A DNA stretch of 32,124 nt from CAYUPI01 sp964446585 (lineage in GTDB: Bacteria; Verrucomicrobiota; Verrucomicrobiia; Limisphaerales; UBA8199), in contig CAYUPI010000063.1 of assembly GCA_964446585.1 (NCBI GenBank), positions 1 to 32,124 on the forward strand, read 5' to 3'. Shown here piece by piece: positions 1 through 7,801 of this stretch. The stretch's first letter is position 1; the number at the start of each line of letters is the position of its first letter. Below the pieces are notes generated by a model, which was not told where the DNA came from, did not search any database, and saw nothing but the letters and a program-made list of their open reading frames with translations. The position numbers and the translations under genes are program-made.

Positions 1-81
1 TTCAACCCCGATACACCCGCTCTCTACGCTTTTACACAAGAACTCTTACGCCACCTCCGTCTTCGGCAAAGCGTTTTACTA

Positions 82-112
82 CTGACAATTGACTCCGTGA
101 TCCTGACAATTG
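82..112. repeat. Direct repeat of a CAATTG-containing decamer upstream of the aminopeptidase
   Basis: The decamer CTGACAATTG occurs at 82-91 and again at 103-112, 21 bp apart, which is two helical turns. The second copy ends five bases before the ATG of the M29 aminopeptidase. Each copy holds the palindrome CAATTG. The spacing suits a dimeric regulator site, but no regulator can be assigned and chance cannot be excluded. Confidence 0.3.
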
Positions 113-116
113 GACG

Positions 117-1229
117 ATGACAGATCCACGTTACACGAAGCTGGCTAACTTGCTTGTCGGCTACTCGACCGAATTGAAAAAAGGAGACCGCATCCTGCTG
201 GACATGATTGACGTGCCCGATGAGTTTACGATCGAACTGATGCGGGCGGCGCGCAAGGCAGGCGCGATCCCGATCGTCGAAGTCCGCCACACGCGCGTGA
301 ACCGCGAGATGATTCGCGAGACAAATGACCGACATGCCAGCCTGGTGCGCGACCTGGAACTGTCGCGCATGAGGAAAGTGCAGGCGTATATCGCAGTCCG
401 CGGCAGCGAGAACGCCAACGAGAATTCGGACGTTCCTTCGGAACGCCAGGCGCTGTATTCACGGATCACCCGCCCGGTGCTTAACTATCGCGTGAACAAA
501 ACGCGTTGGTGCGTGCTGCGCTGGCCAACCCCCAGCATGGCGCAGGGCGCCGCCATGAGCACTGAGGCTTTCGAAAATCTCTATTTCGACGTCTGCACAA
601 TGAATTACCGCAAGATGGCCCGCGCTATGGTTCCATTGCACCGTCGCATGCGGACGGCAGATGCTGTCCACGTTCGCGGCCCGGGGACAGATCTAGAGCT
701 AAGCCTCAAGGGCATCGGTGCCAAGATGTGTAAGGGTGATCGGAACATCCCGGATGGCGAAGTGTTTTCCTGTCCAGTCAAAACCTCGATCAACGGCCAC
801 ATCCAATTCAACACGCCCACGCTTTATTCGGGGGCGAAATTCGAAAACGTCCGCCTGGAGTTCAAGGAAGGCAAAGTCATCAACGCGACTTCGAACAACA
901 CCAAACGGCTGAATGAAATTCTGGATACGGACGCTGGAGCGCGGTATACGGGTGAGTTTTCGCTCGGCTTCAATCCCTACATCTTCAATCCGATGTGCGA
1001 CATATTGTTCGACGAAAAGATCGCCGGCTCACTCCACCTGACGCCGGGCCAGGCCTACGAGGAGTGCGATAACGGCAACCGTTCGGCGGTCCATTGGGAC
1101 ATGGTTTTGATTCAGCGGCCCGATTGGGGCGGGGGCGAGATCTGGTTTGATGGAGAATTGATCCGGAAAGATGGGAAATTTGTTCCAAAGGACCTGAAGC
1201 CGCTCAATCCGGAGAACCTGAAATCCTGA
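117..1229 (+). CDS. M29 family metallo-aminopeptidase
   Basis: A 370-residue cytoplasmic protein resembling the M29 aminopeptidases (AmpS/AmpT/AmpII), dinuclear metalloenzymes that remove N-terminal residues from peptides. The likely metal ligands appear in the family order: E215 in NIPDGEVF, E280 in ARYTGEF, H307 in SLHLTPG, and H326/D328 in VHWDM. The spacing between the two glutamates (65) and the HxD pair match my recollection of the family. The length is slightly below the usual 400 or so residues. The ATG at 117 is the first in frame and has no obvious Shine-Dalgarno sequence. The TGA stop overlaps the next start by one base (TGATG), so translation is probably coupled to the succinate dehydrogenase anchor gene. 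That pairing is unusual and no functional link is evident. Confidence 0.88.
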   Translation: MTDPRYTKLANLLVGYSTELKKGDRILLDMIDVPDEFTIELMRAARKAGAIPIVEVRHTRVNREMIRETNDRHASLVRDLELSRMRKVQAYIAVRGSENANENSDVPSERQALYSRITRPVLNYRVNKTRWCVLRWPTPSMAQGAAMSTEAFENLYFDVCTMNYRKMARAMVPLHRRMRTADAVHVRGPGTDLELSLKGIGAKMCKGDRNIPDGEVFSCPVKTSINGHIQFNTPTLYSGAKFENVRLEFKEGKVINATSNNTKRLNEILDTDAGARYTGEFSLGFNPYIFNPMCDILFDEKIAGSLHLTPGQAYEECDNGNRSAVHWDMVLIQRPDWGGGEIWFDGELIRKDGKFVPKDLKPLNPENLKS

Positions 1230-2038
1230 TGATTATGGCATCCAGCAGTGAATCCATTAAGCCGGGCGGTTTTGGTCGAACGATGCGACCCGATTTGTGG
1301 TGGATTCAGCCGGCACTGGTATTCCTCGGGCTGTCCACGTTTATTGTGTATGCCACCTGGGCGGCACTGCAAGGGGAGCATTACACCTGGGGGCCATACG
1401 TCTCGCCTTTCTACTCCCCGGAACTATTCGGAAACTCCCCTCACAGTTGGTTCGGGCCCAAGCCGCACTGGTGGCCAGGCTGGGCGCCGTTTTCGCCTGC
1501 GTTGCTGATCCTCTGGGCTCCGGGTGGTTTTCGTCTGACCTGCTATTATTATCGCGGCGCATACTACAAGGCATTTTGGGCGGATCCTCCCGCCTGCGCC
1601 GTGAGCGAACCACGCAAAATCTATTTGGGCGAAAAATCGTTTCCTCTCATCCTCCAGAACGTACACCGCTACTTCCTTTACTTTGCGATCCTGTTCATTG
1701 GCTTGCTCAGCTACGACGTTTGGAAGGCTCTTTGGTTTGCCGATACCGCCACTGGCAAGGAAACTTTCGGTCTCGGACTCGGCACGCTTATCCTCGCTGT
1801 CAATGTTTTGCTCTTGGGCGGTTATACGTTTGGCTGCCACTCCTTGCGCCACCTGATCGGCGGACTCTTCGATCAAATTTCCCGCGCGCCAATTCGACAG
1901 CGGGCCTACCTGTGTGCCAGTTGTCTCAATCGCCGCCACATGCTTTGGGCCTGGACGAGCCTCTGCTCCGTGATGTTTGCCGATCTCTATGTGCGGCTCT
2001 GCTCGATAGGAGTGTGGAAGGACGTGCGGATCTTTTGA
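1229..2038 (+). CDS. sdhC: Succinate dehydrogenase/fumarate reductase membrane anchor subunit
   Basis: A 269-residue integral membrane protein upstream of the flavoprotein and iron-sulfur subunits, so it is taken as the quinone-side anchor. I see hydrophobic spans near residues 27-47, 86-103, 146-170, 183-202 and 238-258. It is much longer than the roughly 120-residue cytochrome b556 type. Candidate heme or metal ligands are H146 (NVHRY), C203/H204/H208 (GCHSLRH) and C229/C232/H237 (CASCLNRRH). Size and gene set resemble the mycobacterial Sdh1 complex rather than the E. coli enzyme; this is an inference from length, partners and the Cys/His pattern. The start is ATG at 1229 or, equally possible, ATG at 1235. 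The assignment depends partly on gene context. Confidence 0.78.
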   Translation: MIMASSSESIKPGGFGRTMRPDLWWIQPALVFLGLSTFIVYATWAALQGEHYTWGPYVSPFYSPELFGNSPHSWFGPKPHWWPGWAPFSPALLILWAPGGFRLTCYYYRGAYYKAFWADPPACAVSEPRKIYLGEKSFPLILQNVHRYFLYFAILFIGLLSYDVWKALWFADTATGKETFGLGLGTLILAVNVLLLGGYTFGCHSLRHLIGGLFDQISRAPIRQRAYLCASCLNRRHMLWAWTSLCSVMFADLYVRLCSIGVWKDVRIF

Positions 2039-2176
2039 GAAGCGCGGGAACCAGGTCAAATCACGAATGGCAGAAAATGAAAGAGCGCCAAACTCCCGGC
2101 ATCCACGCCGCTCGTGCGGTAGCTGTGTTGGTCATTCGCGTTCTGGAGTTCAATCGACATTCGTCATTATTTCGAG
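2039..2176. other. Spacer between sdhC and sdhA with dispersed-repeat words
   Basis: 138 bp without a convincing gene. The stretch from about 2130 (TTGGTCATTCG, then ATCGACATTCGTCATT) resembles a repeat word that also occurs, in reverse complement, inside the large plus-strand CDS near 27211-27255. A repeat element has probably inserted within the sdh operon. No terminator hairpin with a T-run was seen, so readthrough into sdhA is plausible. Confidence 0.4.
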
Positions 2177-4003
2177 ATGCCTGAATACCCAACATTCGAG
2201 CACGACGTTCTGGTAATTGGCTCCGGCGGTGCGGGATTGCGCGCAGCAATCGAAGCATCGGCGCAAGGCGTTTCCGTGGGCCTGGTTTGCAAATGCCTGC
2301 TGGGAAAGGCCCACACAGTGATGGCCGAGGGCGGCATCGCCGCCGCTCTGGCGAACGTGGACGAACGGGATAACTGGAAAGTCCATTTCGCCGACACCAT
2401 GCGCGGAGGCCAATATGTGAACAACTGGCGAATGGCCGAGTTGCACGCGCGAGAATCGCCCGCGCGGGTGCGGGAGCTGGAGGCATGGGGAGCGGTGTTT
2501 GACCGCACGGACGACGGCCGCATTTTGCAGCGAAATTTCGGAGGCCACCGATATGCCCGGCTGGCCCACGTGGGGGATCGGACCGGGCTGGAGATGATCC
2601 GGACGTTGCAGGATCACGGGGTTCACAGAGGCATCGACGTGCACATGGAGTTTTGCGTTCTAGCACTGCTCAAGAATGGCGAGCGTGTGGTGGGCGCATT
2701 CGGCTATGAGCGGGAGCGCGGCCAGTTCAAAATCTTCCAGGCTAATGCGGTCGTGCTGGCCACGGGCGGAATTGGCAAATCCTACAAGATTACGAGCAAC
2801 AGTTGGGACTGCACCGGGGACGGTCACGCTCTGGGATACAACGCGGGTGCGGAATTGAAGGACATGGAATTCGTGCAGTTTCATCCCACGGGCATGGTTT
2901 GGCCGCCGAGCGTTTGCGGGATGCTGGTTACCGAAGGCGTCCGCGGAGAAGGGGGCATCCTGACCAATAAAGAAGGCAAACGGTTCATGTTCGACTCCAT
3001 TCCCCACAATTACAAAAGCCAAACTGCGGACAATGAAGAGGAGGGATGGCGCTACACACAAGGTGACAAAAGCGCGCGACGACCGCCCGAGCTGCTCACC
3101 CGCGATCATGTCGCGCGCTGCATCGTGCGCGAGATCAAGGAAGGCCGCGGCAGCCCGCACGGCGGCGTCTTTCTGGATATTTCCTGGATCAAAAGCAGGC
3201 TGCCGAACGCCCACGAGCACATCAAACGGAAGCTGCCGAGCATGTACCATCAGTTCAAACAATTGGGAGACGTGGACATCACCCGCGAACCGATGGAGGT
3301 GGGCCCGACCACGCATTACATCATGGGCGGCATCAAAGTCGATTCGGACACACAGGCTTCAACCGTGCCTGGTCTATTTGCGTGTGGCGAGTGTGCCGCG
3401 GGAATCAATGGAGCGAACCGTCTCGGGGGCAATTCGCTTTCGGACCTGGTCGTCTTCGGCAAGCGAGCGGGTGAATTCGCGGCCCAGTTCGCCAAGGAAA
3501 ACAAAGCACTGTCGCCCATTCCGGCGCAGATCGAGGAGACGGCGCAACAGGCGTTGGTGCCGTTCCAACGGAACCTGAATTCCGGAGCGGACTTTGAGGG
3601 CCCGTACCAGATACAGCACGACTTGCAGGAAATGATGCAGAGTCTCGTTGGAATCGTCCGCCGCCAGGATGAGATGGAGCGCGCGCTGGAGGGCCTGCAT
3701 CACTTGTGGGAACGCGCGCGGCGAGTGGGCGTCACGGGGAGCCGTGAATTCAATCCCGGCTGGCACACCGCGCTGGATTTGAAAAGCTTACTGACCGTGT
3801 CCGAGTGCATCACACGCTCGGCGCTGGAGCGAAAAGAAAGCCGCGGCGCTCATTACCGCGAGGACTTGCCGAGCCAGGATCGGGCTTTCAGCTCAATCAA
3901 TACTATTGTCCATAAAGGCCGTGACGGCACGATGCAGCTTCGGCGCGAATCCATTCCCGAGATGCCCGCCGAATTGAAACAAATCATTGAAAGCATGAAG
4001 TGA
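2177..4003 (+). CDS. sdhA: Succinate dehydrogenase/fumarate reductase flavoprotein subunit
   Basis: A 608-residue flavoprotein that oxidises succinate to fumarate, or the reverse, at the cytoplasmic face of the membrane. The FAD-binding GSGGAGLRAA starts at residue 16. H46 in KAHTVMAEGG is at the position of the histidine that carries covalent FAD. The substrate region shows H236 in FHPTG, T252/E253/R256 in VTEGVRGEGG, RPPELLTRDHV around 302-312, H380 in THYIMGG, and R415 in NGANRLGGNSL. These are the residues expected for dicarboxylate binding and proton transfer. The C-terminal helical domain (about 450-608) is complete. It lies between the anchor gene and sdhB. The direction of catalysis cannot be read from sequence. 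The ATG at 2177 agrees with the family N-terminus. Confidence 0.96.
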   Translation: MPEYPTFEHDVLVIGSGGAGLRAAIEASAQGVSVGLVCKCLLGKAHTVMAEGGIAAALANVDERDNWKVHFADTMRGGQYVNNWRMAELHARESPARVRELEAWGAVFDRTDDGRILQRNFGGHRYARLAHVGDRTGLEMIRTLQDHGVHRGIDVHMEFCVLALLKNGERVVGAFGYERERGQFKIFQANAVVLATGGIGKSYKITSNSWDCTGDGHALGYNAGAELKDMEFVQFHPTGMVWPPSVCGMLVTEGVRGEGGILTNKEGKRFMFDSIPHNYKSQTADNEEEGWRYTQGDKSARRPPELLTRDHVARCIVREIKEGRGSPHGGVFLDISWIKSRLPNAHEHIKRKLPSMYHQFKQLGDVDITREPMEVGPTTHYIMGGIKVDSDTQASTVPGLFACGECAAGINGANRLGGNSLSDLVVFGKRAGEFAAQFAKENKALSPIPAQIEETAQQALVPFQRNLNSGADFEGPYQIQHDLQEMMQSLVGIVRRQDEMERALEGLHHLWERARRVGVTGSREFNPGWHTALDLKSLLTVSECITRSALERKESRGAHYREDLPSQDRAFSSINTIVHKGRDGTMQLRRESIPEMPAELKQIIESMK

Positions 4004-4012
4004 GTTCAAAAG

Positions 4013-4756
4013 ATGAGGCCAGCGACCTTTAGAATCTGGCGAGGGGACGCCAAAGGCGGCCAGTTCGCCGACTACACCACGGAAATTTCGGATGGCATGG
4101 TGGTGCTCGACGCCATTCACCGCATCCAGGCTTCCCAGAGCAATGATCTAGCCTGCCGCTGGAATTGCAAAGCCGGCAAGTGTGGCTCGTGTTCGGCGGA
4201 GGTAAACGGCGTGCCCAAACTTCTGTGCATGACGCGGATGAGTGAGCTGCCGGTGGAGAAGCCAATCACCGTGGAGCCGCTGAAAGCCTTTCCACTGCTG
4301 AAGGACCTGGTCACGGATGTCTCCGGCAATTTTCGAGCGAAGCAGAAGATCAAACCGTTCAAGCCGCGCCCTCCCGATGCGCCGGACGGCACCTGGCGGA
4401 TGGCCCAATCGGACATCGACCGCGTGCAGGAATTCCGAAAGTGCATCGAGTGCTTTCTTTGCCAGGACGTTTGTCATGTGCTCCGCGAGCATCACTTGCA
4501 TGAAAAATTTGTCGGACCGCGGTTCCTGGTCCACGTCGCCGCGCTCGAGATGCACCCGCTCGACACCGAAAATCGGCTCGAGGAGTTGAAGAGCGCGCAT
4601 GGAATCGGCTACTGCAACATCACAAAATGCTGCACCAAGGTCTGCCCCGAGAGCATCACCATCACCGACAACGCCATCATCCCGTTGAAAGAGCGTGTCG
4701 TCGATCAATTCTACGATCCCCTCGCGCGCCTGTTGCGCCGGTTCAAGACAAAATGA
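4013..4756 (+). CDS. sdhB: Succinate dehydrogenase/fumarate reductase iron-sulfur subunit
   Basis: A 247-residue protein carrying electrons from the flavoprotein to the membrane anchor. The N-terminal ferredoxin fold has the [2Fe-2S] ligands C48, C52, C57, C60 and C72 (CRWNC, GKCGSC, LLC). The C-terminal domain holds C144/C147/C150/C154 (CIECFLCQDVC) and C201/C206/C207/C211 (CNITKCCTKVCP), the usual ligand supply for the [4Fe-4S] and [3Fe-4S] clusters. Nine bases separate it from the sdhA stop, so the two are co-transcribed. Length and spacing fit the Sdh1/fumarate reductase type better than the E. coli SdhB type, by inference. Nothing is missing or truncated. Confidence 0.95.
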   Translation: MRPATFRIWRGDAKGGQFADYTTEISDGMVVLDAIHRIQASQSNDLACRWNCKAGKCGSCSAEVNGVPKLLCMTRMSELPVEKPITVEPLKAFPLLKDLVTDVSGNFRAKQKIKPFKPRPPDAPDGTWRMAQSDIDRVQEFRKCIECFLCQDVCHVLREHHLHEKFVGPRFLVHVAALEMHPLDTENRLEELKSAHGIGYCNITKCCTKVCPESITITDNAIIPLKERVVDQFYDPLARLLRRFKTK

Positions 4757-4886
4757 TCTGCGGAGGTCCAAATCACGATGTCTGCGGCCATGACGTATGA
4801 CGAGGACCGCTCATCAGCACAGCCGCTCCGCTCTTGTCCAGGCATGCCTACGGGATTAGTTATTCGTGATTTGCCACCCAAAGCGT

Positions 4887-5384
4887 ATGTTCACACTTAA
4901 GCTGTTATCGAAAGACGCCCTTCCTGCCGCTCTCGAGAAAGCCCTGCGCTATCGTTTGCTCAACGAGCCGGCCGAGGCCGAAAGCATTTGTCTCGACATC
5001 CTGGCGGTGGATTCTGAGAACCAGCAAGCGCTGGCTATTCTCATCCTTGCCCTAACTGACCGCTTCGACAAAAGCTACGCGGTCGGCGATGCTCAAGCGC
5101 GGGAAATCGTGGCGCGGCTGCGCAACGAATATGAGCGAGCGTATTACTCCGGGATCATTTGTGAGCGGCGGGGGAAAGCCTATCTCCATTTGGGTTCGGG
5201 CGGCTCGGGATTTAACGCGTATGAGAAGTTAACGGAAGCCATGGCCTGGTATGAGAAGGCCGAAGGTCTCCGTCCCCCTGGCAACGACGACGCCGTGCTG
5301 CGCTGGAACACTTGCGCCCGGATCATCATGCAGAACCGATTGGTCCCTCGCGGGCAGGAGGTGTATGAGCCCTCGCTGGAATGA
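4887..5384 (+). CDS. Small TPR-like hypothetical protein
   Basis: A 165-residue soluble protein, counted from the ATG at 4887; an in-frame GTG at 4866 would add seven residues. Helical pairs such as ALRYRLLNEPAEAESICLDIL and YEKLTEAMAWYEKAEGLRP read like degenerate tetratricopeptide repeats: small residue, aromatic, then proline at the turn. There is no signal peptide or membrane span. It follows sdhB by 130 bp in the same direction and may be read from the same transcript. I do not recognise a named family, and a scaffold role is only what the repeat type suggests. The spacer 4757-4886 shows nothing clear. Confidence 0.7.
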   Translation: MFTLKLLSKDALPAALEKALRYRLLNEPAEAESICLDILAVDSENQQALAILILALTDRFDKSYAVGDAQAREIVARLRNEYERAYYSGIICERRGKAYLHLGSGGSGFNAYEKLTEAMAWYEKAEGLRPPGNDDAVLRWNTCARIIMQNRLVPRGQEVYEPSLE

Positions 5385-5487
5385 GCTCCGGCAGGCAGGG
5401 TGAGTGAATCGAGTCGTCGGGCCGGGCTATTCCAGGCACATCCTGGTCACTGCATTCGCACCGACCCGACGCAGTCGGAGCAGAAGG

Positions 5488-6384
5488 TTACTTAACCTTC
5501 GTGTTCACGTCGTCCTTCAAGATCACGAGGAACTGCTTCATTGCGGGCGATAGGACCTTGTTCCTCTTGTAGATGGCAGCCAGTGGCCGGTAATAGTCAC
5601 CATCGTCCAGCGTGAGCTGCGCCAGGGTTTGTTTGTTTACCTCCTGGCTTACCGTGCCTTGCGGCACGATCGCGACGCCGGCATCAATCTCGACTGCGCG
5701 CTTGACCGTTTCGATGTTGTCGAACTCCATGACATGGTCTACCTGGACCGAGTTCTCCCGCAGCAACCGATCCAGCGATTTGCGCGTGGGAATATCCGGC
5801 TCGAAACCGATGAACTTCTGCCCCGACAGGCTCTTGAGCCGGATGCTTTTGTTCTTGGCCAGCGGATGCTGCGGATGGACGATTAGAACCAGCGGCTCTT
5901 TTCGCAGCGGACATACCTCAAGTTTGGGATCTTTTTGAGGATAGGCCACCAATCCCAGGTCCACAACATTACCAATGACGTCATCATAAACCTGATTGGC
6001 GCGCCGGTACTCAACATGGACGTTTACGGTGGGATAAGCCTTCAAAAACCTTTTCAAGTATGGCGGCAAATCGTGCAAACCGATGCTGTAAATGGTCGCA
6101 ACGCGGATTGTGCCCGAGATAATGTCCTTAATCTCCTGGAGCTTGCTGTGCAGGGCCTCGTAAGTGCCGATCACCTGCTTGCTATAGTCGTAGAGGACCT
6201 GGCCTTCGCGAGTGAGTCGAAACTTCTTCTTGCTGCGCTCAATCAGCAGCGATTTGAAAATCCGTTCGAGGGAACTTATCTGCTGACTGACCGCCGATTG
6301 AGTCACGCCGTTGATTTGTGCCGCCTTCGTGAAGCTCTCGGTCTCAGCCAAATCACAAAAGACCTTCAGGCTTTCAATTTGCAT
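5488..6384 (-). CDS. LysR family transcriptional regulator
   Basis: A 298-residue regulator of normal LysR length. The N-terminal winged helix-turn-helix spans about residues 1-60, with the helix-turn-helix around 16-40 (SFTKAAQINGVTQSAVSQQI). A linker helix leads to the effector-binding domain from about residue 90 to the C-terminus (GTIRVATIYSIG onwards), with typical text such as VDLGLVAYP and GVAIVPQG. The overall look is CysB/CbbR/CysL-like, but the inducer cannot be told. It lies 127 bp downstream of the cytidine deaminase on the same strand and converges with the TPR-like gene. There is no divergent partner to name an obvious target, so its regulon is unknown. Confidence 0.93.
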   Translation of the reverse strand: MQIESLKVFCDLAETESFTKAAQINGVTQSAVSQQISSLERIFKSLLIERSKKKFRLTREGQVLYDYSKQVIGTYEALHSKLQEIKDIISGTIRVATIYSIGLHDLPPYLKRFLKAYPTVNVHVEYRRANQVYDDVIGNVVDLGLVAYPQKDPKLEVCPLRKEPLVLIVHPQHPLAKNKSIRLKSLSGQKFIGFEPDIPTRKSLDRLLRENSVQVDHVMEFDNIETVKRAVEIDAGVAIVPQGTVSQEVNKQTLAQLTLDDGDYYRPLAAIYKRNKVLSPAMKQFLVILKDDVNTKVK

Positions 6385-6392
6385 AAGAGTAA

Positions 6393-6421
6393 TGAATACA
6401 AAAGTTGGGACACACAGTCAA
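6393..6421 (-). promoter_or_regulatory. Possible sigma-70 promoter of the LysR gene
   Basis: On the minus strand, TTGACT (6421-6416) and TATTCA (6398-6393) are 17 bp apart. The -35 box matches the consensus at 5 of 6 positions and the -10 at only 3 of 6. The -10 box ends eight bases before the start codon, which would give a very short leader. This is a weak, by-eye call. Confidence 0.3.
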
Positions 6422-6511
6422 CTAATGTTTTGTCCGCCTCCCGACCTGAGTGTTAGCAATTGTTTGACTTTGAGCCAGTGGACCGGACGGCGGAAAGGGC
6501 CCGCTGGGTTT

Positions 6512-6925
6512 TCACTCCGCCCCTGTTGCCACGCTCAAGAAAGCTCCAGGTAACAATTTATGGACGGTGAACTGCCGGACGGCTCGGAGCTTGCGGCTGT
6601 CGGCTATCCAGACCACGGCCCGTGGCGCATATTCGGCCAGCAACTGGCGACAAGCGCCACAGGGCATAGGACCGCCGGACGCGCGGGCCACGACTGCCAG
6701 CGCCTTGAATCCAGACTTGCCGGCCGTCAGCGCGTTGAACAGAGCGACACGCTCGGCGCAGCAGGTCAGGCCGTAACTGGCACTCTCGACGTTCGCGCCC
6801 GTGATTATCTCGCCCGCCCTGGTAAGCAATGCGGCGCCGACTTTGAAGCGGGAATAAGGCGCGACCGCTCGTTGCCTGGCCTTGTTGGCGGCGGCGACCA
6901 GTTCGCGCTTAGTGATTCCGGCCAT
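6512..6925 (-). CDS. cdd: Cytidine deaminase
   Basis: A 137-residue enzyme converting cytidine and deoxycytidine to uridine and deoxyuridine in pyrimidine salvage. The length fits the small homotetrameric class. The zinc site is visible as C-A-E (TCCAERVALFNAL) and PCGACRQLL. The glutamate of CAE is the proton shuttle, and its cysteine plus the two of PCxxC are the zinc ligands. The start is taken at the ATG at 6925 (MAGITKREL), which matches the family N-terminus; a further ATG at 6937 would add four residues. It overlaps the end of the upstream purine nucleoside phosphorylase gene by 17 bp, so both are probably translated from one message. Confidence 0.94.
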   Translation of the reverse strand: MAGITKRELVAAANKARQRAVAPYSRFKVGAALLTRAGEIITGANVESASYGLTCCAERVALFNALTAGKSGFKALAVVARASGGPMPCGACRQLLAEYAPRAVVWIADSRKLRAVRQFTVHKLLPGAFLSVATGAE

Positions 6926-7733
6926 ACAATTTTGCAAACTGTTTCAGGAATTGGGCCGCCGAATGTTTTACTCGCTCGGCCGTTTCGAGCACCTCGCCAT
7001 GCGAGAGCTGCGCTCTGCTGCGCCCGGCCGCCAGGTTCGTGATGCAGGAAAGGCCCGCAACGCGAAGCCCATATTGCCGCGCCACAATGGCCTCGGGCAC
7101 GGTGCTCATGCCGACAGCGTCCGCGCCCAGCCGCGCGAACGCGCGAATCTCGGCCGGGGTCTCATAGGTCGGCCCGCTCACCGCCAAGTACACGCCGGAA
7201 CGCAGTCGTAGCCGGCATTGGCGCGCCGCCTTTTGCAACATCCGGCGCAGGCCGTCGTCATAAGTTCTGGTTAAATCGACGAACCGCGGCAAACCAGGAC
7301 AGTCTGCGCCGCGCAGCGGGTTGGTCCCTATCAAATTTATGTGATCCGCCAGCGCCATGAAATCGCCAGGTCGAAAGCTGCGGTTGACACCACCTGCGGC
7401 GTTGGTGAGCAGCAAATCGGCGATTCCGTACGCCGCCAGCGCGCGCACTGCGAAAGTCACCCGGTCCATCGAATGTCCCTCGTAGTAATGCGCCCGGCCG
7501 CTCAAGATCATCACGGGTGTGCCGCCCAGCCGGCCGATGAGCAATTGGCCGGCATGACCGGTGACGCCCACCGATGGAAAGCCCGCCACTTTGGCGTAGG
7601 AAAGCTGCCCGTCCACTTCCATTTCGCTCAAGACGTGATGGAAGCCGCTGCCCAAAACTATGGCCAAACGAGGCCGAAGCCGGGACAGCTTCTTTAGCCG
7701 GGTTGCGGCAGTCTGAGGGTCAGGGTGTTTCAC
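6909..7733 (-). CDS. punA: Purine nucleoside phosphorylase, trimeric class
   Basis: A 274-residue enzyme splitting purine nucleosides with phosphate into base and (deoxy)ribose-1-phosphate. Residues known from the high-molecular-mass trimeric family are at equivalent places: phosphate loop GSG (28-30), H60 in VTGHAG, R80/H82 in GRAHYYEGH, E191 in PTYETPAE, M209 in VGMSTVPE, and base-binding N233 in CITNLAAG. Glu plus Asn in the base pocket argues for 6-oxopurines (inosine, guanosine). The start is GTG at 7733. It heads a two-gene salvage unit with cdd, overlapping it, and is divergent from moeB with 68 bp between the starts, so the two promoters must lie close together. Confidence 0.93.
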   Translation of the reverse strand: MKHPDPQTAATRLKKLSRLRPRLAIVLGSGFHHVLSEMEVDGQLSYAKVAGFPSVGVTGHAGQLLIGRLGGTPVMILSGRAHYYEGHSMDRVTFAVRALAAYGIADLLLTNAAGGVNRSFRPGDFMALADHINLIGTNPLRGADCPGLPRFVDLTRTYDDGLRRMLQKAARQCRLRLRSGVYLAVSGPTYETPAEIRAFARLGADAVGMSTVPEAIVARQYGLRVAGLSCITNLAAGRSRAQLSHGEVLETAERVKHSAAQFLKQFAKLYGRNH

Positions 7734-7801
7734 GATCGTACTCAGGGCCGTGGCTTGATTTCTCCGCCAAGTCTAATACGTTTGATTGCTCGATCTGATT
7801 T

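Noticed and set aside
1..116. End of an upstream gene
   Set aside because: No frame across 1-116 shows recognisable protein text, so it is treated as leader sequence.
1297..2184. A 295-codon plus-strand open frame overlapping the SDH anchor gene
   Set aside because: It overlaps the anchor in another frame, reads as Arg/Leu-rich text without domain signs, and the anchor frame has clear membrane spans and context.
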